A stretch of 15,822 nt of DNA from contig CAZSYX010000079.1 in NCBI GenBank assembly GCA_964610575.1, positions 1-15,822 on the forward strand, written 5' to 3'. The notes under the pieces were generated by a model. The model was given only the letters and a program-made list of their open reading frames with translations, ran no database searches and was not told where the DNA came from. Positions 7,350 to 13,438 of this stretch are shown piece by piece (the first letter of the stretch is position 1; every line of letters starts with the position of its first letter). The position numbers and the translations under genes were made by a program. The stretch is from JADJWR01 sp964610575 (GTDB lineage Bacteria > Pseudomonadota > Gammaproteobacteria > Burkholderiales > Burkholderiaceae_F).

Positions 7350-10184
7350 TTGTCCGAACTCGCCAAGAGCTTTGAACCAGCCGCCGTCGAGGCCCGCTGG
7401 TATCCAGTCTGGGAATCGCGCGGCCATTTCGACGCCGGCAAGGACCCCGGCCGGCCCGCGTTCAGCATCCAGCTGCCGCCGCCGAACGTGACCGGCATTC
7501 TGCACATGGGCCACGCGTTCAACCAGACGATCATGGACGCGCTGACCCGCTATCACCGGATGCGCAGCTTCAACACGCTGTGGCTGCCAGGCACCGACCA
7601 TGCGGGCATCGCCACGCAGATCGTCGTCGAGCGCCAGCTCGAGGCCGGTGGCATCGACCGCAAGGCCATCGGCCGCCAGAAGTTCATCGAGCACATCTGG
7701 GACTGGAAGGCGTACTCGGGCGGCGCGATCCTCGGCCAGATGAAGCGGCTCGGCGACTCGGTCGACTGGCAGCGGACCTATTTCACGATGGACGAGAAGC
7801 TGTCGAGGGTGGTCATCGAGACCTTCGTGCAGCTCTACGAACAGGGCCTCATCTACCGCGGCCAGCGGCTGGTCAACTGGGACCCGAAGCTGCAGACCGC
7901 GGTGTCCGACCTCGAGGTGGAGAACGAGGAGGAAGAAGGCCGGCTGTGGGAGATCCGCTACCCGGAGGCCTCCGGCGGGCCAGGCGTGGTGGTGGCCACG
8001 ACGAGGCCCGAGACGCTGCTCGGCGACGTCGCGGTGGCCGTGCATCCGGGCGACGAGCGTTACACGGCGCTGATCGGCAAGGCGGTCACGCTGCCGCTCA
8101 CCGACCGCCAGATCCCGGTGATCGCCGACGAGATGGTCGACCGCGAGTTCGGCACCGGCTGCGTGAAGATCACCCCGGCGCACGACTTCAACGACTTTGC
8201 GGTCGGCCAGCGACATGCGCTGGCGCCGATCCCGATCTTCACCGCCACCGCCACCGTCAACGACAACGCGCCGGCGAAGTACCGCGGCATGGACCGCTAC
8301 GTGGCGAGGAAGAGCGTGCTCGAGGACCTGAAGGCGGCCGGCCTGCTCGTCGGCGAGAAGCCGCACAGGATGATGGTGCCGCGCTGCGGACGCACCGGCG
8401 AGGCGGTCGAGCCGATGCTCTCCGACCAGTGGTACGTGGCGATGAGCAAGTCGGCGCCGGCCGGCACGCGGCACCCCGGCAAGTCGCTGGCGCAGGTGGC
8501 GCTCGAGGCAGTCGAGTCCGGCGCGGTGAACATCTTCCCCGAGCAGTGGCGCACCGTGTACCGGCAGTGGATGGAGAACATCCAGGACTGGTGCATCTCG
8601 CGGCAGCTGTGGTGGGGCCACCAGATCCCGGCCTGGTACGACGAGGCGGGCAACGTCTTTGTGGCGCGCAGCGAAGCCGAGGCGCAGGCCAAGGCCGGCG
8701 CAGGCAGGCGGCTGACGCGCGATCCCGACGTGCTCGACACCTGGTACTCGAGCGCGCTGGTGCCGTTCTCAACTCTCGGCTGGCCGGAGGTCGAAAGCGA
8801 GGAAGGCACGCCGCGGCGGCTGGCCTACGACCTGTACCTGCCCTCGTCGGTGCTTGTCACCGGCTATGACATCATCTTCTTCTGGGTCGCGCGGATGGTG
8901 GTGATGACGCTGCACTTCACCGGCCGCGTCCCTTTCAAGGACGTCTACATCCACGGCATCGTGCGCGATGCCGAGGGCCGCAAGATGAGCAAGTCGGAGG
9001 GCAACACGCTCGACCCGATCGACATCATCGACGGCATCGACCTCGAGGCACTGGTCAGGAAGAACACCACCGGGCTGCGCCGTCCGCAGGACGCGCCGAA
9101 GATCGACGCCAAGATCCGCAAGCATTTCCCGGAAGGCATCGCCGCCTACGGCGCCGACGCGCTGCGCTTCACCATGGCCGCCTACGCGACGCTCGGCCGC
9201 AACATCAACTTCGACCTCAAACGCTGCGAGGGCTACCGCAACTTCGGCAACAAGCTGTGGAACGCCACCCGCTTCGTGCTGATGAACACCGAGGGTCGCG
9301 ACTGCGGCCTCGATGCCTCGGCTGCCGTGGAACTGTCGGCCGTCGACCGCTGGATCATCGGCGAGCTGCAACGCGTCGAGGCCGAGGTCGAGAAGGGATT
9401 CACCGAGTACCGGCTCGACCAGTGCGCAAACGCGATCTACTCGTTCGTCTGGAACGAGTACTGCGACTGGTACCTGGAACTGGCCAAGGTGCAGCTCGCG
9501 CGCGGCAACGAGGCCCAGAGCCGCGGCACGCGGCGCACGCTGGTGCGCGTGCTCGAGGCAGCGCTGCGCCTGGCGCACCCGATCATCCCGTTCATCACCG
9601 AGGAACTGTGGCAGAAGGTCTCGGTGCTCGCCGGCCGGCGCTCGACCAGCGAGGAGACCTCGGTGATGATCCAGCCGTATCCGAAGAGCGACCCGGCGAA
9701 GATCGACGCCACGGCCGACGCTGACGTGGCGCTGCTCAAGCAGCTGACCGACGCCGCGCGCAACCTGCGCGGCGAGATGAACCTGTCGCCGGCGGTCAAG
9801 GTGCCGCTTGGCGTCAGCGGGCCGGCGGACAAGGTGGAAGCGTTCGCACCCTACCTCGCCGCGCTGGCGCGGCTGTCGGAGGTCAGGCACGTCGCCGACT
9901 TCACCCGGGCCGCGCAGGGTTCCGCCGCCCCGGTGGCCGTGGTCGGCGACTTCCACCTGACGCTGGTGATCGAGGTCGACGTCGCCGCCGAGCGCGAGCG
10001 CCTCGGCAAGGAGATCGCGCGACTGGAAGGCGAGATCCTTAAGGCCGAGGGCAAGCTCTCCAACGAGAGCTTCGTCGCCCGCGCGCCGGCCGCAGTGGTG
10101 GCGCAGGAGCGCGAACGGCTGGCCGGTTTCTCCGGCACGCTCGCCAAGGTGCGCGAGCAGCTGGCGCGACTGCCGGCGGCGTAG
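7350..10184 (+). CDS. valS: Valine--tRNA ligase
   Basis: Class I aminoacyl-tRNA synthetase that charges tRNA-Val with valine in the cytosol and hydrolyses mischarged threonyl-tRNA in its CP1 editing domain. With the TTG start at 7350 it has 944 residues. The HIGH-type motif is HMGH (52-55, within PPNVTGILHMGH) and the KMSKS loop is at 545-549. Other marks are GTDHAGIATQ, the editing-domain stretch ATTRPETLLGDVAV, the anticodon-binding region after NKLWNATRFVL, and a C-terminal coiled coil from about residue 876. The TTG start gives MSELAKSFEPAAVEARWYP, the usual beginning. A GTG in frame at 7314 would add 12 residues (MPQAHPPFPLLA) without family resemblance. Neither start has a Shine-Dalgarno site, so the start is uncertain. 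The protease gene upstream is divergent; the mutarotase gene downstream is convergent. Confidence 0.96.
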   Translation: MSELAKSFEPAAVEARWYPVWESRGHFDAGKDPGRPAFSIQLPPPNVTGILHMGHAFNQTIMDALTRYHRMRSFNTLWLPGTDHAGIATQIVVERQLEAGGIDRKAIGRQKFIEHIWDWKAYSGGAILGQMKRLGDSVDWQRTYFTMDEKLSRVVIETFVQLYEQGLIYRGQRLVNWDPKLQTAVSDLEVENEEEEGRLWEIRYPEASGGPGVVVATTRPETLLGDVAVAVHPGDERYTALIGKAVTLPLTDRQIPVIADEMVDREFGTGCVKITPAHDFNDFAVGQRHALAPIPIFTATATVNDNAPAKYRGMDRYVARKSVLEDLKAAGLLVGEKPHRMMVPRCGRTGEAVEPMLSDQWYVAMSKSAPAGTRHPGKSLAQVALEAVESGAVNIFPEQWRTVYRQWMENIQDWCISRQLWWGHQIPAWYDEAGNVFVARSEAEAQAKAGAGRRLTRDPDVLDTWYSSALVPFSTLGWPEVESEEGTPRRLAYDLYLPSSVLVTGYDIIFFWVARMVVMTLHFTGRVPFKDVYIHGIVRDAEGRKMSKSEGNTLDPIDIIDGIDLEALVRKNTTGLRRPQDAPKIDAKIRKHFPEGIAAYGADALRFTMAAYATLGRNINFDLKRCEGYRNFGNKLWNATRFVLMNTEGRDCGLDASAAVELSAVDRWIIGELQRVEAEVEKGFTEYRLDQCANAIYSFVWNEYCDWYLELAKVQLARGNEAQSRGTRRTLVRVLEAALRLAHPIIPFITEELWQKVSVLAGRRSTSEETSVMIQPYPKSDPAKIDATADADVALLKQLTDAARNLRGEMNLSPAVKVPLGVSGPADKVEAFAPYLAALARLSEVRHVADFTRAAQGSAAPVAVVGDFHLTLVIEVDVAAERERLGKEIARLEGEILKAEGKLSNESFVARAPAAVVAQERERLAGFSGTLAKVREQLARLPAA

Positions 10185-10202
10185 AAGTCGGGCCCGCTCG
10201 GC

Positions 10203-10235
10203 GGCCGGTCAACCCGCGATCAGGGTCTGCCGGCC
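10203..10235 (+). terminator. candidate hairpin terminator after valS
   Basis: A two-part inverted repeat starts 18 bases after the valS stop: outer arms GGCCGG (10203-10208) and CCGGCC (10230-10235), inner arms ACCC (10212-10215) and GGGT (10223-10226), with a symmetric three-base internal loop and a seven-base apical loop. No T-run follows. It overlaps the stop codon and last codons of the convergent mutarotase gene, so codon content could explain part of it. Confidence 0.3.
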
Positions 10236-11057
10236 CCACCAATGCTCGCCGGGGGCAAGCAGCACCGGTTTCTCGATCAGCGCCGCTTCGACGCACAGGA
10301 AGCGGCGGAAGGCGCCGGGCGGCAGGTCGGCCATCGCCGCCGCCTTCTCCTGCCAGGGATTCCAGACAACGACTTCCGGGAAATTGGCGGCCTCGATGCG
10401 CAGGCGCCGCTGCGCCTCGCTGAGCACGAGCGGCGCTGGGACGCCGTAGTAGATGCGGTCGATCTCCTCAATGACGCGCACGGCGTCGGCCTCGTCGACA
10501 TGCATGGTCCCGGTGGTGAAGTCCTCGTAGCGGCAGCCATTCAGCCCGGTGACGCGTGCCATCTCGACCTCCGCCACACGCAGGTAGGTGTGCAGCGCGG
10601 CCATGAAGTCGAACACCGAGTCGCCGGTGTTGTTCACCGCCAGCTCGACGTCGAGCCGGTCGTTGCGCACGCACACTGTCAGCTCGAGCGCGAACGGATG
10701 CGGCCACAGCGCGCGCGTTTCCTCGCTGTCGGCGAGCTGCAGCACGGCCAGTGCATCGTCGGCGCTCGCCTCAGACCGCATCAGCTGCCAGCGCCGCGTT
10801 CGCACGAAGCCGTGCCGCGGCAGCGCTCCACGCTCGTTGAACTGGGGAAAGACGACCGGCATGCCGCCGCGCACCGACGCGCCCTGCCCGAAGCGCGGGC
10901 GCTCGGACAGGAACAGCCGCTCGCCGCCGCCGGCCGGTTGCCACGACACCACCTGCGCGCCGTGCAGCAGCACGATCGCCGCGGCACCGTCGGGCGCGCG
11001 CAGCGCAACGGCCGGCTGGCCGGCAAACTCGGTCAACATCGAGGAAGGGGCATTCAT
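10209..11057 (-). CDS. D-hexose-6-phosphate mutarotase-like protein (YeaD/aldose 1-epimerase fold)
   Basis: Predicted to interconvert the alpha and beta anomers of glucose-6-phosphate and similar hexose phosphates, a cytosolic accessory step of sugar metabolism. The 282-residue protein shows the YeaD-type series: GGMPVVFPQF (64-73), PRHGFVRTRRW with H82, AALHTYL with H156, VVWNPW (230-235) and CVEAA with E257. H82 and E257 are in the positions expected for the catalytic His and Glu of YeaD-type enzymes, so activity is likely. The ATG at 11057 is the most upstream start; an alternative ATG at 11039 would drop six residues, and neither has a convincing Shine-Dalgarno site. The gene stands alone, convergent with valS and divergent from the yceH-type gene. 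Other epimerase-family substrates cannot be excluded. Confidence 0.88.
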   Translation of the reverse strand: MNAPSSMLTEFAGQPAVALRAPDGAAAIVLLHGAQVVSWQPAGGGERLFLSERPRFGQGASVRGGMPVVFPQFNERGALPRHGFVRTRRWQLMRSEASADDALAVLQLADSEETRALWPHPFALELTVCVRNDRLDVELAVNNTGDSVFDFMAALHTYLRVAEVEMARVTGLNGCRYEDFTTGTMHVDEADAVRVIEEIDRIYYGVPAPLVLSEAQRRLRIEAANFPEVVVWNPWQEKAAAMADLPPGAFRRFLCVEAALIEKPVLLAPGEHWWGRQTLIAG

Positions 11058-11120
11058 GGCGGCGAGTCTATGTCACCGGCTACGATCTCTGCTGTCCTGC
11101 CTGCCGCCCTGCCGCCGAAG

Positions 11121-11786
11121 ATGAATCCGTTGCCTGCCTTGAGCCTGCTCGAAACCCGCGTCCTCGGCGTGCTGGTCGAGAAGGAGAAGACGGTTCCCGA
11201 CACCTACCCGCTGTCGCTGAATGCGCTGACGCTGGGCTGCAACCAGAAGAACAATCGCGACCCGGTGCTCACCGCCACCGAAAGCGAGGTGCTGGCGGCG
11301 ATCGACGGGCTGAAGGCGCACAACTGGGTGATCGAGTCGAGCGGCGCGCGGGTGACCCGCTACTCGCACAACGTGGGCCGCGTGCTGCGCGTGCCCGAGC
11401 AGTCGGTGGCGCTGCTGGCCGCGCTGATGCTGCGCGGGCCGCAGACCGCCGCCGAACTGCGCGCGGCGACCGAGCGGCTGCATCGCTTCGCCGACACCTC
11501 GTCAGTCGAAGCGTTTCTCGACGAACTGGCGCATCGGCCGGAAGGCAGCGGCGGCCCGCTCGTGGTGCTGCCGCCGCGCCGCCCCGGCGAGCGCGAAGCG
11601 CGCTGGGCGCACCTGCTGTCGGGCCCCGCGCAGGCCGCAATGGAGCCGCCGGCGCCGGCGCAGTCGCGCGCAGCCGCCGCCGAAACGCCGGCTCTGGAGC
11701 ATCGGCTCGAAGAGTTGCAGGCGGAAGTGGCCGAGCTGCGCGCCGAAGTGGCCGCGATGCGCGCGCGGCTGGACGAGCTACGCTGA
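11121..11786 (+). CDS. YceH-family protein (DUF480, winged-helix fold)
   Basis: Conserved proteobacterial protein of unknown function. The DUF480 core starts almost at the N-terminus (LLETRVLGVLVEKEKTVPDTYPL, written here as LLETRVLGVLVEKEK and TVPDTYPLSLNALTLGCNQK). Family structures show two winged-helix modules, so DNA or protein contact is plausible but unproven. The 221-residue product also has an Ala/Pro-rich linker (about 175-190) and a C-terminal coiled coil of Leu/Glu heptads (about 192-221). The ATG at 11121 begins MNPLPALSLLE, close to the usual start. An in-frame ATG at 11070 would add 17 residues and nearly abut the divergent mutarotase start; it is less likely. The gene is monocistronic, with its stop 15 bases from the stop of the convergent gene. 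Confidence 0.87.
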   Translation: MNPLPALSLLETRVLGVLVEKEKTVPDTYPLSLNALTLGCNQKNNRDPVLTATESEVLAAIDGLKAHNWVIESSGARVTRYSHNVGRVLRVPEQSVALLAALMLRGPQTAAELRAATERLHRFADTSSVEAFLDELAHRPEGSGGPLVVLPPRRPGEREARWAHLLSGPAQAAMEPPAPAQSRAAAAETPALEHRLEELQAEVAELRAEVAAMRARLDELR

Positions 11787-11807
11787 GCCGGCAACCGGTG
11801 GTCAGCG
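11781..11807. terminator. possible bidirectional hairpin between convergent stops
   Basis: Arms CGCTGA (11781-11786) and TCAGCG (11802-11807) are perfect inverted repeats. Inside them GCCGG (11787-11791) and CCGGT (11795-11799) can pair, leaving a CAA loop and a two-base bulge. The outer arms contain the TGA stops of both convergent genes. There is no T-run on either side. As it spans the whole 15-base gap, it is a reasonable candidate to end transcription in both directions. Confidence 0.35.
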
Positions 11808-12266
11808 CGCCGGTGCCGGTGCCGCGGTTCCGGGTGGGGCTGGTGGCTGCTGGGGCGGGGCGGCGGGCTGGGGCGCCGCTTGCGGAATGACGATGCCTGG
11901 CATCAGCGGCACGTCGTGCACCACGGTCACCTTGTTGACCCAGTGGCGTGTTTCGCCGAAGCAGGTGGTCGGCAGGCCGACCTTCTCGTCGTAGTGCAGC
12001 GAGACGCGCTTGCCCATCGCCTCGTTGATCTGGCGCGCAATCGCTTCGTCCCAGACGGTGAAGAAGAACTTCTCCTGGGCGCTGCCCGGCATCGTGATCA
12101 TCGCCAGCTCGCCTTCCCAGGTCTTGCAGATCCAGCCCTTCTTGCTGAACTTCTGCACCCAGCCGGCGCGCTCGCCGCTGGAATAGTTCCAGCTCAGGGC
12201 GCCCCACAGGTACAGCGCGATCAGGCCGCCGATCAGCGGCACGCCGAGCAGGAGGAACTTACGCAT
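11802..12266 (-). CDS. Conserved hypothetical protein with one N-terminal membrane segment
   Basis: No function recognised. The 154-residue product has an N-terminal hydrophobic segment (about 5-23), then a soluble region with YSSGERAGWVQKFSKKGW (28-45), KTWEGELAM (48-56), EKFFFTVWD and two cysteines, C47 and C102. The block SGERAG-VQKFSKKGW is one I associate with a widespread, uncharacterised betaproteobacterial family. The segment would put the soluble part in the periplasm, where C47 and C102 could form a disulfide; that is inference. The last 27 residues (128-154) are almost only Pro, Ala and Gln, probably a disordered tail. The gene starts five bases after the tusA-like stop and is the last of the minus-strand run behind alaS. 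It converges with yceH. Confidence 0.84.
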   Translation of the reverse strand: MRKFLLLGVPLIGGLIALYLWGALSWNYSSGERAGWVQKFSKKGWICKTWEGELAMITMPGSAQEKFFFTVWDEAIARQINEAMGKRVSLHYDEKVGLPTTCFGETRHWVNKVTVVHDVPLMPGIVIPQAAPQPAAPPQQPPAPPGTAAPAPAR

Positions 12267-12271
12267 CGCCG

Positions 12272-12511
12272 TCAGCGCCGCTTCAGGAAGTGGATGAACA
12301 GCTTGTCTTCGCTTTCCTGCGCCAGCAGCTCGTTGCCGGTCTGCTTGGCGAAGGCCTGGAAGTCGCGGACCGAGCCGGGATCGGTGGCGACGATCTTCAG
12401 CACCTGGCCGCTCGTCAGCTCGGCGAGCGCCTTCTTCGCGCGCAGGATCGGCAGCGGGCAGTTCAGGCCCTTGGTGTCCAGTTCCTTGTCGAAGGCGATC
12501 GCGGCAGTCAT
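12272..12511 (-). CDS. TusA-family sulfurtransferase
   Basis: Small persulfide carrier (79 residues) of the TusA/SirA/YeeD type. TusA takes sulfur from the cysteine desulfurase IscS and passes it on for tRNA 2-thiouridine synthesis and, in some bacteria, molybdenum cofactor or sulfur oxidation pathways. The hallmark CPxP motif is in LNCPLPILRAKKAL, with C18 the acceptor. DPGSVRDFQAFAKQTGNELL is also typical. The ATG at 12511 is the natural start; the longer open frame upstream is only the antisense-like shadow of the NUDIX gene. The gap to the NUDIX stop is 26 bases. No DsrE or TusBCD genes are in the window, so the exact branch of the family is open. Confidence 0.9.
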   Translation of the reverse strand: MTAAIAFDKELDTKGLNCPLPILRAKKALAELTSGQVLKIVATDPGSVRDFQAFAKQTGNELLAQESEDKLFIHFLKRR

Positions 12512-12537
12512 GCGGCAGCAGTGAGGATCAGCGCGGT

Positions 12538-13047
12538 TCAGGTCGAAAGCGGCAGGAAGTCTACCGGCAGGCCGCGCGCGCGCATCCAGTCGGCCAGTGC
12601 CTGGCCGGTGCCCTGCGGCCATGGGCGCAAGCGCGCCGGCTCGATCAGGCGGTACTCGGCGAGTTCCTCCGACAGCCGCACCGTGCCGCGCGCCGGCACG
12701 TGGTAGGCGATGATCACCTGGTTCATCCGCGCGAAGTCGTACACGCCGATCAGCTGCGCGGCATCGGCGTCGAGATCGGTTTCCTCCTTGACCTCGCGCA
12801 GCACCGCCTCGGCGGGAGCTTCGCCGCGCTCGAGGAAGCCGGTGACCAGCGCGAACATCTTCTCCGGCCACTCGCGGTTGCGCGCCAGCAGCACGCGGCC
12901 CTCGCATTCGACGACGGCAGCCACCACCGGCGTCGGGTTGTCCCAGTGCACCCAGCTGCAGCCGGTGCAGGCATCGCGCTCGCGCTCGCCGATGAAACTG
13001 CGGGCCAGCGGCGCCGCACAGAGCGGACAGAAATGCCAGCTGGTCAC
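12538..13047 (-). CDS. NUDIX hydrolase with N-terminal zinc ribbon
   Basis: Predicted hydrolase of nucleoside diphosphate-linked substrates. The 169-residue protein has an N-terminal Cys4 pair (C7, C10, C27, C30; CPLC and CTGC) that should bind zinc, then a NUDIX fold. The NUDIX box runs from G70 to about L92: G70, E76, R84, E85, E88 and E89 are all present, so metal binding should work, but the usual glycine near the end is D91. The start is a GTG at 13047 overlapping the lipoprotein stop (GTGA). The zinc ribbon recalls NudC (NADH pyrophosphatase), but the SQPWPFPxS motif that follows the NudC box is absent, so I keep the general name. It lies in the run behind alaS, before the tusA-like gene. 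Confidence 0.88.
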   Translation of the reverse strand: MTSWHFCPLCAAPLARSFIGERERDACTGCSWVHWDNPTPVVAAVVECEGRVLLARNREWPEKMFALVTGFLERGEAPAEAVLREVKEETDLDADAAQLIGVYDFARMNQVIIAYHVPARGTVRLSEELAEYRLIEPARLRPWPQGTGQALADWMRARGLPVDFLPLST

Positions 13048-13283
13048 TTCTTAGGCTTCGGGTCGGATGAAGGCGGCGGCTCGGGCTCGCTCGACCCGCT
13101 CACCGCGTCGACCGCGCTGCCGATCGCCTTACCGGTCACCTTGACCGTGCCGACAGCGACGTCGACCGCAGTGCCGACGACTGTCGCACCAACCGATACC
13201 GCGGCGCCGGCCACCGTCACGACGACACAGCCGGCCGACAAAAGCGCCAGCAGCGCTACGGCGATCGAGAGCAGCACCTTCAT
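13044..13283 (-). CDS. Small lipoprotein, NF038104-like
   Basis: Predicted 79-residue lipoprotein. MKVLLSIAVALLALLSAGC is a type II signal peptide with the lipidated C19 after SAGC (serine at -3 instead of the commoner leucine). The mature part is a run of Val/Ala/Gly/Thr-rich near-repeats (GTAVDVAVGTVKVTGKAI), then a Pro/Ser-rich charged tail ending KPKK. It resembles the small lipoprotein family labelled NF038104, often seen beside a NUDIX gene; this is from memory. Function is unknown. The ATG at 13283 overlaps the stop of the GNAT remnant by ATGA and its stop overlaps the NUDIX GTG, so it is tied into the alaS run. An upstream in-frame ATG at 13328 would spoil the signal peptide and is rejected. 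Confidence 0.85.
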   Translation of the reverse strand: MKVLLSIAVALLALLSAGCVVVTVAGAAVSVGATVVGTAVDVAVGTVKVTGKAIGSAVDAVSGSSEPEPPPSSDPKPKK

Positions 13284-13438
13284 GCCGTGGACCCCGGACG
13301 CTTGCGCGACAGTTCCGCGGTGGGGCAAGGCACCTGCAGCAACCCGGCCGGGAGCGCCTCGTCCGCCGTCAATGCAGCCAGCGCCTGTGCGTCCTGCAAC
13401 GTGGCACGACGGAGCATGACGCCGACTGTCGAGGTCAT
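13280..13438 (-). pseudogene. Truncated GNAT acetyltransferase, first ~45 codons only
   Basis: A 52-codon frame from ATG at 13438 to TGA at 13280. Its N-terminal part (RRATLQDAQALAALT, then LLQVPCPTAEL) reads like the first strand and helix of YhhY-type GNAT N-acetyltransferases, which usually start I-R-x-A-T-x-x-D-A and have a LLQLPYPS-like segment at this distance. Full proteins have about 150-170 residues; the acetyl-CoA binding motif A (Q/RxxGxG/A) and everything after is absent, so no acetylation activity is expected. The frame overlaps alaS by ATGA at one end and the lipoprotein gene by ATGA at the other. The final residues (RPGSTA) may be the original C-terminus left by an internal deletion. 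It could alternatively be a real small protein; the family assignment rests on a short stretch. Confidence 0.6.

Noticed and set aside
7227..8621. The protease frame stays open for 465 more codons upstream, opposite valS, as if for a 1197-residue protein.
   Set aside because: The extension is the antisense of valS in a GC-rich genome. It is rich in Arg, His, Leu and Asp without a domain, and a clear signal peptide begins at 7226.
10242..11120. In-frame extension of the yceH-type gene back to 10242.
   Set aside because: This stretch is antisense to the intact mutarotase gene; DUF480 similarity starts just after 11121.
12512..12907. A 211-codon minus frame reading into the tusA-like gene.
   Set aside because: Its first 132 codons lie in another frame of the intact NUDIX gene; the TusA fold begins at the ATG at 12511.
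13284..13328. Longer start for the lipoprotein at 13328.
   Set aside because: It would put 15 polar residues ahead of a well-formed lipoprotein signal and lies inside the GNAT-remnant frame.
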